Below, one piece after another: positions 19,864 to 28,521 of a DNA stretch of 64,000 bases. The translations under genes were made by a program, and so were the position numbers. Positions within the stretch are counted from its first letter, which is position 1, and each line of letters begins with the position of its first letter. The stretch spans positions 1 through 64,000 of the forward strand of contig JARLJS010000287.1 in assembly GCA_031291075.1 (NCBI GenBank), read 5' to 3'. Source of the stretch: Nevskia sp. GTDB taxonomy: Bacteria; Pseudomonadota; Gammaproteobacteria; Nevskiales; Nevskiaceae. Under the pieces are notes generated by a model that did no database searches, was not told where the DNA came from, and was given only the letters and a program-made list of their open reading frames with translations.

Positions 19864-21924
19864 ATGCGGGCCCCGCTACAGCAGCAGAGCCAGTCGCGCC
19901 AGGCGCCGGCCTCGGCGCGGACCGGCGCGACGGCGCCGCGGCGGGAGCCCGGCGAGCGGGCGGCGCTGCAGCCGCATGCGACATTCGAGGACGCGGCGCA
20001 GCGTGAGCGCGCCAACCCGCCGGAGGTCCCGCCCGCGGCAACGGGCTTCCGCTTCGACTTCAGCCGCATCCCGGCCACCTCCAGGCCGTCCGGCCAGATC
20101 CTGCCGCACCTCGACGCGATCCAGCGTTCCTTCGGTCGTCACGATGTGTCCGCGGTGCGCGCCCACCTGGACGGCGGGCCCGCGGCCAGGGCCCGCGCGC
20201 TAGGCGCCGACGCTTATACCAGCGGTGCGGAGGTGACGTTTTCCGGCGCGCCGAGCCTGCACACCGCGGCGCACGAGGCGGCGCATGTGGTGCAGCAACG
20301 CGCGGGTGTGGACCTGCCGGGCGGCACCGGGCGGGAAGGCGACGCCTACGAGCGCCATGCCGATGCCGTGGCCGACCGGGTGCTGCGCGGCCAATCGAGC
20401 GAGGCCCTGCTCGACACCTGTCCGGGCGCGGGCGGGGCACTGTATACGGCGGGCGCGCAGGCGCCGGTGCAGATGCGGCGCATTCCGCCCAATGTGCGGG
20501 CGCTGCTGGTGAAAACCGGCGGTGGCCAGAACGTTAACTTCGCCGCTGACGAGGAGGGCGCGCAGCGCTTGATCGACCGTGCCATGGCCGACCTCACCCC
20601 GGCCGAAAAGGCCAACGTGGACACCGCCCGCCTCAACGGTCTCAGCGAGGCCGACTTCCAGAAGCTGCCGAAGGAGGAACAGCTCAGCCGCCATGCCGAG
20701 GCGATCATCGCGCAGTTCCCGGACAAGACCCTGGGCGATCCCAAGCTGATCGATACCGGACCGCGTCCGGCCACCGCCGATGCCGCCAACGTCACCAAGG
20801 TGGTCAACAACACGGACGTGGTCTTCGCCGACATCGCCAGCGGTGCGCGCGACATCTGGCTCAAGGACGTGTTCGGCGCCGCCAACGTCGCCGCGGCAAA
20901 GGCGAAATACGCCAAGGGCCGCACCTTGATGAACAATCTGCACGGCTCCGGCGGCATCGTCACCGACCGCTCCGGCTACTCCGAGGAGGTGTCTCAGGGC
21001 GGCCTCACCGATCCGCCCGGCACCGCCAGCCAGAAGATCCGGGTCGAGAAGAGCGTCATCGACAGCCCCGACGACCACGATTCGATCGTCACCTTGCTGC
21101 ACGAGAGCATGCACGCCGGCAACGCCGACGTGTCGGACGACATCTACGTCGGCGCCACCGGCTTCACCAGCCAGACCGACGTGCAGAAGCTGAAGAACTC
21201 GGCGCACTTCGAGGTGGTCCCCTGGCGTATCCTCGACCCGGCCAAGCCGGGCGCCTACGCCAACCTGCCGCTGACGGCGCCGCCGACGTTTCAGGCTTTC
21301 ATCCCGGCGGGGGCGACGGTCGGCGGCGTGACGGCGCCGACGCGCACCAAGGCGCAGGAGGGGGCTATCGCCGCCTACGACCTGTTCCGCTCGGCCTGGA
21401 CCACCGGGCTCAACCTGCACCCGTTCTACGTGCAGCTGTTCAAGAAGCCGACCGACTGGACCGTGCCGCAGCCCCAGTTCGGTAACGCCACCTTCGACAA
21501 GGCGATCCCCTATTGGTCCAAGGTTGAGAAGCTCACGGTCCACAAAAAGAGCACCATCGACCCGGCCTCCGCCGAGGAGGCCAAGCACCCGGTGTCGCAG
21601 ATCGACGTGGCCCTGTCCGAGGGCGTCACCCGCAAGCTCGCCGCCGGCATGGATGTGCTCGACCCGCTCCACACCACGGCCGACATCACCAACTTCGAGA
21701 ACGCCAACGCCACACCGATGGAGTTGACCGCGGCTTTCCCCGGCGGCGTGCACAACAATGCCAATACCGAGCGCGATTTCCTGCTCAAGCTGGCGGTGCG
21801 CCAGTCCACTGTGGCGCCAATCACAGGCACGCCGGCCCGCGACCTGCGGGTGGTGAGGGAACTCGGCAACGTAAACTGGGGCGACGTGCTCAAGCCCAAG
21901 AATCCCGCCAGCTTCGCCGACTGA
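19864..21924 (+). CDS. DUF4157 domain protein with a second HExxH metalloprotease-like domain (putative effector)
   Basis: A 686-residue protein. The N-terminal 60 residues are low-complexity. A DUF4157 domain follows with HEAAHVVQQ (His137-His141), the HExxHxxQ zinc motif of this family. At the usual third-ligand site (EREAD in relatives) it reads ERHAD, so His165 replaces Glu. A second HExxH motif, [10 protein letters not shown] (His413-His417), lies in the large C-terminal part. HFEVVPWRI, with a possible Glu ligand, follows about 35 residues later. There is no signal peptide. DUF4157 is a frequent N-terminal domain of cargo of extracellular contractile injection systems. No injection-system genes are in the window, so cargo status is inference. 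Confidence 0.8.
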   Translation: MRAPLQQQSQSRQAPASARTGATAPRREPGERAALQPHATFEDAAQRERANPPEVPPAATGFRFDFSRIPATSRPSGQILPHLDAIQRSFGRHDVSAVRAHLDGGPAARARALGADAYTSGAEVTFSGAPSLHTAAHEAAHVVQQRAGVDLPGGTGREGDAYERHADAVADRVLRGQSSEALLDTCPGAGGALYTAGAQAPVQMRRIPPNVRALLVKTGGGQNVNFAADEEGAQRLIDRAMADLTPAEKANVDTARLNGLSEADFQKLPKEEQLSRHAEAIIAQFPDKTLGDPKLIDTGPRPATADAANVTKVVNNTDVVFADIASGARDIWLKDVFGAANVAAAKAKYAKGRTLMNNLHGSGGIVTDRSGYSEEVSQGGLTDPPGTASQKIRVEKSVIDSPDDHDSIVTLLHESMHAGNADVSDDIYVGATGFTSQTDVQKLKNSAHFEVVPWRILDPAKPGAYANLPLTAPPTFQAFIPAGATVGGVTAPTRTKAQEGAIAAYDLFRSAWTTGLNLHPFYVQLFKKPTDWTVPQPQFGNATFDKAIPYWSKVEKLTVHKKSTIDPASAEEAKHPVSQIDVALSEGVTRKLAAGMDVLDPLHTTADITNFENANATPMELTAAFPGGVHNNANTERDFLLKLAVRQSTVAPITGTPARDLRVVRELGNVNWGDVLKPKNPASFAD

Positions 21925-21925
21925 A

Positions 21926-23104
21926 ATGCCGCCTTCGCTCCACTGCCTGTGCAGCGACAACCGGGTCGGCTGCCCGGCCTGCGCGGCGCTGGCGCGCGAA
22001 CAATGGCGGGCCTGGCGGGCACGGTCTCCCGCCGCGGCGGCGGGACCGCTGCTGGAGCAGGCCATCGCCCAGGGACAGGCGGAGGCGGTGCTGGGCGCGC
22101 TGCAGAGCGGCGAGGTCGACATCAACCTGCCCTGTGAGGCGCACCGTCACGGCAGCGTATCTCCGCTGGCCAGTGCCTTGCGCGCAGGCAACGCCCGCCT
22201 GGTCGCGCTGATCGCGGGTCAGCCGGGCTTCGACCTGCAGCGCAGCCTGCCGGCTTGCGAACGCTGGATCTGGGTGCGCACTGCGCCGCTGGCGGTGCTG
22301 CGGCAGTTCCTGGACATTCCCGGCGGCGAGCTCAACCAGCCCGACGGCAACGGCCGCACGCTGTTGCACGAAGCGGCCGGCGACCCCGCCGCCCTGGACC
22401 GGCTGCGGGAACTGTTGTCGCGTTCGGGGATAGCCGTCGATGCGCGGCAGGAGGACGGTACCACGCCGCTCTACCGTGCCGCCCTGGCCGGCAACTGTGC
22501 CGCGGTGGCGCTGCTGCTGGCGGTGGGCGCCGACGTCAACAACCGCAACACCGACAATCTCTGGACCTCCCTGATCTGCGCCGCGGCCGGCGATCGCCTG
22601 GAGATCGCCGGGCAGCTCCTGCACTGCGCCGGGGTGGAGGTCAACGCCGCCGACGACAAGCAGGAGACGGCCCTGCACGTCGCCGCCGGGCGCGGTCATG
22701 GCGGCATCGTCGAGCTGCTGCTGCGGCATCCGGCGATCTGGCTCGATCCGCGCAATCACCTGGGCTGGACACCGCTGGCCAAGGCCGCTTTCGCCGGCCA
22801 CGCCCAAGTGGTGCGCCAGCTGCTGGCGCGGCGCGAGCTGCAACCCAGCCTGGTGGACCGGCGGCGGCAGACGCCGCTGTTCCATGCAGTCTCCGCCGGC
22901 AAGCTGGACGTGGTGCGGTTGCTGCTCGACGACTCCCGCGTGCGTGTATCCATCAGCAATCGTCCCGATCACCTGAGTGCTCGCGACATGGCCTCGGCCC
23001 TGGGATATGCCGAAATCGCCGAGTTGCTGGACCGCCGCGGCTCAGACGCCGACGAGCTCTGCCCCGGCGACGACTGGGCGGAGTCCGGTACGGCGCCGGT
23101 ATAA
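21926..23104 (+). CDS. Ankyrin-repeat protein adjacent to the DUF4157 gene
   Basis: A 392-residue protein starting one base after the DUF4157 stop (TGAAATG), so coupled translation is likely. The N-terminus carries a short Cys cluster (CLCSDNRVGCPAC). Ankyrin repeats fill residues about 60-375. Clear units include GRTLLHEAA, GTTPLYRAALAGNCAAVALLLAVG, ETALHVAAGRGHGGIVELLL, GWTPLAKAAFAGHAQVVRQLL and QTPLFHAVSAGKLDVVRLLL. There are no signal peptide or TM segments. Ankyrin proteins paired with toxins often bind and neutralise them. They can equally be chaperones or effectors. Pairing with the DUF4157 protein is seen directly; an immunity role is inference. Confidence 0.85.
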   Translation: MPPSLHCLCSDNRVGCPACAALAREQWRAWRARSPAAAAGPLLEQAIAQGQAEAVLGALQSGEVDINLPCEAHRHGSVSPLASALRAGNARLVALIAGQPGFDLQRSLPACERWIWVRTAPLAVLRQFLDIPGGELNQPDGNGRTLLHEAAGDPAALDRLRELLSRSGIAVDARQEDGTTPLYRAALAGNCAAVALLLAVGADVNNRNTDNLWTSLICAAAGDRLEIAGQLLHCAGVEVNAADDKQETALHVAAGRGHGGIVELLLRHPAIWLDPRNHLGWTPLAKAAFAGHAQVVRQLLARRELQPSLVDRRRQTPLFHAVSAGKLDVVRLLLDDSRVRVSISNRPDHLSARDMASALGYAEIAELLDRRGSDADELCPGDDWAESGTAPV

Positions 23105-23269
23105 TGGCGCCGCCGTCCTGATCCGCCCGATCCATCTGTCTCCCCCGGCACGGCCGGCTCAGGCACCCCTACCACAAACGGTTGAGGCTGCGCGGTTGCG
23201 CCCTGGCACACTGGTGCCCGGAGTGCCCGCCTGCGGGCGCGGCTATACGGAACAGCACCACGGAACGAT

Positions 23270-24511
23270 ATGAGCGACAACCCAGCGGCAGACCACACCA
23301 TCCTGATCGTCGGAGCCGGCCAGGCCGGCGCCGAGACCGCGCTCGAGCTGCGCAAGCACGGCTATGCCGGCCGCATCCGGCTGGTGGGCGAGGAGCGGCA
23401 GGTGCCGTACCGCCGCCCGCCGTTGTCGAAAGCCTTTCTCAGCGGTGCGGCGACCGAGGAGAGCCTGTACATCCTGCCGCCGGCCAGCCTGGAGAAACAG
23501 CAGATCGAGTTCACCGGCGCGGCCCGCGCCGAGCGCATCGACCGCGCCGCGAAGAAGCTGTTGCTGGCCGACGGCCGCAGCCTGGCCTACGACAAGCTGG
23601 TGCTGGCCACCGGCGGCCGCGCCCGCATGCTGAGCCTGCCGGGCGCGGACAAGCCCAATGTGTTCGCCGTGCGCACCATCGCCGACGTGCAGGCGTTGCG
23701 CCCGCACTGCCAGCCCGGCAAGCGGGCGGTGATCGTCGGTGGCGGCTTCATCGGCCTGGAAGTGGCCGCTGTGCTGGGCAAGCTGGGACTGCACGTCACG
23801 GTGCTGGAGGGCCTGCCGCGGGTGCTGGCGCGGGTCACGGTGCCGGAAGTATCGGCCTTCTTCGAGCGCGTGCACCGCGAGGCCGGCGTGGACCTGCGCA
23901 CCGAAGTCAGGATCGAGGCGTTCGAGGGCGGCGACGCGGTGAATGCCGTGGTGCTGGGCGACGGCAGCCGCATCGCGGCGGACCTGGTCATCGCCGGCAT
24001 CGGCCAGCTGCCGAACACCGAGCTGGCGCAGCAGGCCGGCCTCGCCGTCGACAACGGCATCGTGGTGGACGCTTACGCGCGCACCGGGGACGCGGACATC
24101 CTCGCGGTGGGCGACTGCGCCAACCATCCCAACGATTTCTACGGCCGGCGCCTGCGCCTGGAATCGGTGCAGAACGCGATGGAGCACGGCCGCACGGCCG
24201 CTGCCACCCTGCTCGGCAAGCTGCAGCCCTACAACGTGGTGCCCTGGTTCTGGTCGGACCAGTACGACCTCAAGCTGCAGATGGTCGGCCTGTCGGCCGG
24301 CTTCGACCGCATGGTGGTGCGCGGCGATCTCAAGGGCCGCGCCTTCGCCGCCTTCTATCTCAAGGACGGACACATGCTCGCCGTCGACGCGGTGAGCCGG
24401 CCGCAGGACTTCGCCTTCGCCAAGAAGCTGGTGGCCCTGCGCGTCGCTGTGGACGCGCAGCAGCTCGCCGACGAGGCGGTGCCGCTGAAGAGCTTCCTGC
24501 CCGCCGCCTGA
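23270..24511 (+). CDS. FAD-dependent ferredoxin reductase (putidaredoxin/rubredoxin reductase type)
   Basis: A 413-residue NAD(P)H:ferredoxin reductase. The FAD-binding GAGQAGAETALELR opens the protein. VIVGGGFIGLEVAAVL binds NAD(P)H and ILAVGDCANHPN is the second FAD contact. The C-terminal WFWSDQYDLKLQ motif is typical of CamA-like reductases that serve P450s and Rieske oxygenases. ATG 23270 is 8 bases before the ferredoxin gene's upstream partner in the same operon (gap to ferredoxin 8 bases). The electron acceptor is almost certainly the adjacent [2Fe-2S] ferredoxin. The terminal oxygenase is not in the immediate neighbourhood. Confidence 0.9.
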   Translation: MSDNPAADHTILIVGAGQAGAETALELRKHGYAGRIRLVGEERQVPYRRPPLSKAFLSGAATEESLYILPPASLEKQQIEFTGAARAERIDRAAKKLLLADGRSLAYDKLVLATGGRARMLSLPGADKPNVFAVRTIADVQALRPHCQPGKRAVIVGGGFIGLEVAAVLGKLGLHVTVLEGLPRVLARVTVPEVSAFFERVHREAGVDLRTEVRIEAFEGGDAVNAVVLGDGSRIAADLVIAGIGQLPNTELAQQAGLAVDNGIVVDAYARTGDADILAVGDCANHPNDFYGRRLRLESVQNAMEHGRTAAATLLGKLQPYNVVPWFWSDQYDLKLQMVGLSAGFDRMVVRGDLKGRAFAAFYLKDGHMLAVDAVSRPQDFAFAKKLVALRVAVDAQQLADEAVPLKSFLPAA

Positions 24512-24519
24512 GACTACGC

Positions 24520-24834
24520 ATGGCGACGATCACCTTCATCGAGCGCAACGGCGCCCGCCGCACGGTGGAAGTGCAGGCCGGCCAGTCGGTCATGGACGTC
24601 GCCAGGGCCAACCTGGTCCCCGGCATCGTCGGCGAATGCGGCGGTTCCTGTTCCTGCGCCACCTGCCATGTTTACGTGGACGAAACCTGGTATGGACGCC
24701 TGCCGCCTCCCGGAGAGATGGAACTGGGCATGCTGGAAGGCGCGATGGAGCCGGGGCCGCTCAGCCGCCTGTCGTGCCAGATCAAGATCGGGCCGGAACT
24801 GGACGGGCTGCTGCTGCATATCCCGCCCGGCTGA
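24520..24834 (+). CDS. [2Fe-2S] ferredoxin, adrenodoxin/putidaredoxin type
   Basis: A 104-residue ferredoxin with the adrenodoxin-type cysteine pattern C-x5-C-x2-C in GECGGSCSCATCHVY and the distant fourth Cys in RLSCQIKI. The C-terminal ending is the usual short tail. It follows the reductase by 8 bases and surely receives electrons from it. Proteins of this type feed class I cytochromes P450 and some Rieske oxygenases (for example in terpene or steroid hydroxylation). No P450 or KshA gene is present in the window, so the final oxygenase must be encoded elsewhere. The gene is convergent with the wax-ester synthase, only 6 bases away. Confidence 0.92.
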   Translation: MATITFIERNGARRTVEVQAGQSVMDVARANLVPGIVGECGGSCSCATCHVYVDETWYGRLPPPGEMELGMLEGAMEPGPLSRLSCQIKIGPELDGLLLHIPPG

Positions 24835-24840
24835 TACCGC

Positions 24841-26310
24841 CTAGGAGGGCTGGCGCTTTCTCGCTTTCTGCCTGGGTTCCGTTTTCGCCGCGCTCTCGGT
24901 TTTCGCGGCATTCCTGGTGGGCTCGGCGGTGCGCAACCCGTAGGCCCGCTCCAGTTCTTCCAGCGCTTCGCCGGCGTAGACCGCCAGACGCTGCAGTCGC
25001 GGCACGGTGTTGCGGCAGCCGGTGAAGCCGAGGCTGAGCTTGTCGGCATAGCCGACGATGGAGGCGTTGAGGGCGTAGCCGTCGAACAGCACCGAGATCG
25101 GGAAGATCGCTTCCAGCTCGGCGCCGCGGAAATAGAGCTTCTCGCGCGAACCCACCACGTTGGAGATGACCACGTTGAAGAACGGTGGCAGCTTGGCCAG
25201 CTGCCCGGTCATCTGGCCGAGGATCAGCGGTGCCATGCCCAGCAGCGTGAGCTGGTCAAGCGCGCTGGGCGACATGCTCTTGAGCTGGTTCTTGGTGCGG
25301 CTGGTGACGGCGTTGATCACCTCGACACGCCGGCGCGGATCGGTCTCGTTGGTGGCCAGCGGGCAGACGAAGCCGGCGACGGCGTTGCCCGGCTTGCCGT
25401 CGGCCCGCGGCAGTCCCATCGGGAAGGAGGCGACCAGCGGTGTCTCGGGCAGCGCGTCGAGTTCCAACAGGTAGCGGCGCATAGCGCCGGCGCAGACCGC
25501 CATCGAGAGGTCGTTGATGGTGGCGCCGCTGGTGGCGCTGAGCTCTTTGAAGCGCGACAGCTCGAACAGCTGCGTGGCCAGCCGGCGCTGCGGGCTGACC
25601 GCGGAGTTGAACAGGGTGCGCGGCGTGTGCAGGGCCGACAGCAGGCCGCCTTCCGGGTTGTCCTTCGGCACGCTCATCCGGCGCAGCGCCTGGATCAGCT
25701 CGGAAGTCGAGCGCAGCTGTCCGCCGGCCAGCTCCAGGGTGCGGCGGAACACGTCCGAATGCGGCTTGTCGTGTTCGACCTCCAGCTGCGTCGCCGGCGG
25801 CAGAGCCCAGGGTCCCGCAACATTTGTATGGTTCGGGTCCTCGGACAGCCATTTCTTGATGAAGCGCAGCGCCCCCATGCCGTCCATGGAGGCGTGGTGC
25901 GTCTTCAGGTAGATCCCGAAGCGGCGGTTGGCCATACCCTCGATCAGATGGCATTCCCACAGCGGGCGGGTCAGATCCATCGGATGCGAGTGCAGGCGCT
26001 CCACCAGCACGCCCAGTTCGCGTTCGCCGCCCGGATAGGGCAGGGCGGAGTGGCGCAGGTGGTAGTCGATGTCGATGTTGGGCACGTCCTCCCACGACGG
26101 CGTCAGGCGCCACAGCCCGCGATGGACCAGGCGTTGGCAGAACGGCGCCATGGTGACCGGCTGGCTGCGCATGAAGGCGAACAGCTGGCGCAGGTAGTCG
26201 TCGGGCGCGTTGTCGGGGAGGCGGAAGGTGAGCAGGCCGGCCACGTGCATCGGCGTGCGCTTGGATTCCATGCGCAGGAAAGCCGCGTCGATCGGGCTCA
26301 ATCGCTTCAT
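24841..26310 (-). CDS. Wax ester synthase / diacylglycerol acyltransferase (WS/DGAT)
   Basis: A 489-residue WS/DGAT enzyme. The active-site motif HHxxxDG is present as HHASMDG (residues 138-144). The LSPIDAAFLRMESKRTPMHV opening and a NDLSMAVCAGAMRRYL segment are typical for the family. The C-terminal 25 residues are a Lys/Arg-rich tail not usual for the family. It esterifies acyl-CoA with fatty alcohols or diacylglycerol to make storage wax esters or triacylglycerol at the membrane. Such genes are frequent in hydrocarbon- and lipid-degrading gammaproteobacteria. It has its own ATG at 26310 and no clear operon partner. Confidence 0.92.
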   Translation of the reverse strand: MKRLSPIDAAFLRMESKRTPMHVAGLLTFRLPDNAPDDYLRQLFAFMRSQPVTMAPFCQRLVHRGLWRLTPSWEDVPNIDIDYHLRHSALPYPGGERELGVLVERLHSHPMDLTRPLWECHLIEGMANRRFGIYLKTHHASMDGMGALRFIKKWLSEDPNHTNVAGPWALPPATQLEVEHDKPHSDVFRRTLELAGGQLRSTSELIQALRRMSVPKDNPEGGLLSALHTPRTLFNSAVSPQRRLATQLFELSRFKELSATSGATINDLSMAVCAGAMRRYLLELDALPETPLVASFPMGLPRADGKPGNAVAGFVCPLATNETDPRRRVEVINAVTSRTKNQLKSMSPSALDQLTLLGMAPLILGQMTGQLAKLPPFFNVVISNVVGSREKLYFRGAELEAIFPISVLFDGYALNASIVGYADKLSLGFTGCRNTVPRLQRLAVYAGEALEELERAYGLRTAEPTRNAAKTESAAKTEPRQKARKRQPS

Positions 26311-26462
26311 CGATAATCCTTTATGGCAACGAGCCGGCGCCAGTGCGCCGGAGCAACGTTCGGATCCGTCCGGGAGAGCGTCCCGTGGTGCGCTAACGGT
26401 GCCTCATTTTGTGGCGCCGCGCCAGCCTCATTGGGACTAGTTTTGCGACCTTCATCTCATAT

Positions 26463-26487
26463 GGGAGGGCATGGAATTGTTCAGAGG
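26463..26487 (-). repeat. 25-bp dispersed repeat, copy 2
   Basis: On the minus strand this reads CCTCTGAACAATTCCATGCC followed by CTCCC. It differs from the copy at 19648-19672 by one base and is in the opposite orientation. It sits in the 268-bp gap between the wax-ester synthase start and the flavin reductase start. The rest of that gap shows no gene. Confidence 0.7.
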
Positions 26488-26578
26488 CCCCTAGTCCTTC
26501 CGGCTTAAGATCGGCGCCCTGGCCTGGGGTATGCTCCCTGGCCTGGGATCGAGTCCCCATTATTCCGAGGAGAACGCA

Positions 26579-27601
26579 TTGTCAGGTCAGACGCCCGGAG
26601 CGCCCGCTGCGGCCAGCGGCGCCGCCTTCGACCCCACTGAATTCCGAAAGGCGCTGGGCGCTTTCGCCACCGGCGTCACCATCATCACCACGCGCGCCGG
26701 CGACGGCACGCCGCTGGGGCTGACCGTCAACAGCTTCAACTCGGTATCGCTCAACCCGCCGCTGGTGTTGTGGAGCCTGGCCAACAGCTCCATGAACCTG
26801 CCGGCGTTCCGCGCCGCCAGCCATTGGGCGGTGCACGTGCTGTCGTCCGACCAGGAGGAACTGTCGGCACGCTTCGCGCGCCGCGGCGAAGCCAAGTTCG
26901 CCGGCCTGGAGTTCGACACCGGCATCGGCGATGTCCCCCTGCTGCGCGGCTGCACCGCCCGTTTCGAGTGCCGCACCGCCTTCCAGTACCAAGGCGGCGA
27001 CCACGTCATCTTTCTGGGCGAGGTGCTGGCGTTCGACCGCAACGAGGCGCCGCCCCTGGTGTTCCACGGCGGGCGCTACGCGCATGCCACGCGTCGCGAC
27101 CCGCTCGGCCTGAAGCCGCGCAGCGCCTACCTGGAAGGCAGCTTCGGCGAGGACTTCCTCGGCTATCTGCTCGGCCGCAGCCACTTCCGCATGTTCGCGC
27201 AGATCCGCCGCCACCTGGAGGAGGCGCACCTCAGCGACCAGGAGTTCTACGTGCTGTCGGCGCTGACCCTCAAGCGCGCCATGACCATCCAGGACCTGGA
27301 CGCCGGCATGGCCGGCGTGCTCGACCAGAACAGCCATCGCGCCATCGAGTCGCTGGTGGAGCACGGCCTGGCGCGGGAGACCGAGCCGGACGAGGGCTGC
27401 GAAGGCCCGGCCTTCGAACTCACCGATGCCGGCCGCGACTGCGCCCTGCGGGTGATCACCGCGGCCAAGTCGGTGGAGTCGCAGGTGCTGGAGCGGCTGG
27501 GCGCCGGCGAGGCGCCGGTGCTCAAGTCCTTGCTCAACCGCTTGCTGGGGGTGATCGATCCGGAATCGTCGGCACTTTGGGGTGAGGTCACGCAACGATG
27601 A
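26579..27601 (+). CDS. Flavin reductase with C-terminal MarR-like winged helix
   Basis: A 340-residue two-domain protein. Residues about 18-170 form a flavin-reductase domain (FRKALGAFATGVTIITT, GLTVNSFNSVSLNPPLVLWSL). Residues about 200-330 look like a MarR-type winged helix (EFYVLSALTLKRAMTIQDL, SHRAIESLVEHGLARETEPD, FELTDAGRDC). This architecture is known in the reductase of 4-hydroxyphenylacetate hydroxylase of Acinetobacter, where the C-terminal domain senses the aromatic effector. TTG 26579 is chosen because GAGGAG lies 6 bases upstream. ATG 26531 has no such site. It would supply reduced flavin to a partner oxygenase, possibly the HsaA-type enzyme at 57582. Confidence 0.83.
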   Translation: MSGQTPGAPAAASGAAFDPTEFRKALGAFATGVTIITTRAGDGTPLGLTVNSFNSVSLNPPLVLWSLANSSMNLPAFRAASHWAVHVLSSDQEELSARFARRGEAKFAGLEFDTGIGDVPLLRGCTARFECRTAFQYQGGDHVIFLGEVLAFDRNEAPPLVFHGGRYAHATRRDPLGLKPRSAYLEGSFGEDFLGYLLGRSHFRMFAQIRRHLEEAHLSDQEFYVLSALTLKRAMTIQDLDAGMAGVLDQNSHRAIESLVEHGLARETEPDEGCEGPAFELTDAGRDCALRVITAAKSVESQVLERLGAGEAPVLKSLLNRLLGVIDPESSALWGEVTQR

Positions 27602-27650
27602 CTTGACGTCATCCGGCGTTGACAGTCCCTGGAGCCTGGCGGGCGCCCCT

Positions 27651-27672
27651 CTCCCTCAAGTGGGCGAGGGAG
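27651..27672. terminator. Hairpin between convergent genes
   Basis: The stem CTCCCTC (27651-27657) pairs with GAGGGAG (27666-27672) in the 80-bp gap between two converging genes. There is no T-run. It resembles part of the larger repeat at 62597-62711 and may serve as a bidirectional terminator. Confidence 0.4.
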
Positions 27673-27681
27673 CATGCGCCT

Positions 27682-28473
27682 TCACGGCATGTAATGCCCG
27701 CCATTCACATCCAGCGTCGCCCCGGTCACCACGCTGGCATAGTCCGACACCATGAACAGCGCCGCGCGGGCGCATTCCTCGTCGGGCGGGATGCGGCCGA
27801 TCGGGATCTGCGAGGCGATCCGTTCCACCAGCTTTTCCACTGGCACGCCGGTCTCCTTGGCCTGCCAGTTCATGTAGCCCTCCACCGGCGCGCCCCACAT
27901 CCAGCCCATGTGCACGCTGTTGACGCGGATGCCGTGCGGCCCCAGTTCCTTGGCCAGGAACTTGGAGGCCACCGCCAGCGCCCCCTTGGAGGCGGCATAA
28001 CCGGCCTCGCCGAGCGGCGGCACCACGCGCGCGGCCATGGTGTTGATCATGACGATGGCGCCCCGCTTGCGCTCCTTCATGTACGGGATCACCGCCTGGG
28101 TCAGCTTGAGGGTGCCGAGCAGGTTGGTGTCCATCACGGCGTGCCAGGATTCGAGGTTGGCGGTGGAGGCGTAGTCCATCTCGCCGTGGAAATAGGCGCT
28201 GTTGACCAGCGCGTCGATGCGGCCGAACTTCGCGATCGCGGCCTTGGCCAGCGCCTCGCACTGGCCGCGGTCGGTGATGTCGGTGACGCACTTCAGCACG
28301 GGGCACTTGCCGCCGGCTTCGCGGATGCGGATTTCCGCCTCGTCGAGCTTGGCGGTGGTGCGCGCGGCGGCGACCACGCTGGCGGCGCCCTCGCGCGCGG
28401 CTTCCACGGCCAGCTTGATGCCGAGGCCGGGGCCGATGCCGGAGATGATGACGACCTTGTCTTTGAGCAGCAT
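27682..28473 (-). CDS. SDR-family oxidoreductase
   Basis: A 263-residue short-chain dehydrogenase with SGIGPGLG as the nucleotide-binding turn, NSAYFHGEM replacing the usual NNAG and YAASK as the catalytic Tyr-x-x-x-Lys. VNGGHYMP closes the protein. The NSA variant and the missing typical Ser (MINTMAAR) are seen in several SDRs acting on cyclic or steroid-like alcohols. That is only suggestive. It is the third gene of a minus-strand group with the sulfotransferase (48-bp gap) and DUF1214 genes. Confidence 0.85.
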   Translation of the reverse strand: MLLKDKVVIISGIGPGLGIKLAVEAAREGAASVVAAARTTAKLDEAEIRIREAGGKCPVLKCVTDITDRGQCEALAKAAIAKFGRIDALVNSAYFHGEMDYASTANLESWHAVMDTNLLGTLKLTQAVIPYMKERKRGAIVMINTMAARVVPPLGEAGYAASKGALAVASKFLAKELGPHGIRVNSVHMGWMWGAPVEGYMNWQAKETGVPVEKLVERIASQIPIGRIPPDEECARAALFMVSDYASVVTGATLDVNGGHYMP

Positions 28474-28521
28474 TAGTTATCCTCCAGGGAAAGGCTTGCC
28501 GGTTAAACCGGAAACCGGAAG

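Noticed and set aside
19864-23104. Complete extracellular contractile injection system
   Set aside because: Only the DUF4157 protein and the ankyrin protein are present. No sheath, tube, baseplate or AAA+ ATPase gene was found in the window.
26531-26578. ATG 26531 as start of the flavin reductase
   Set aside because: No ribosome-binding site precedes it. TTG 26579 has GAGGAG at the right distance and the protein homology starts after it.
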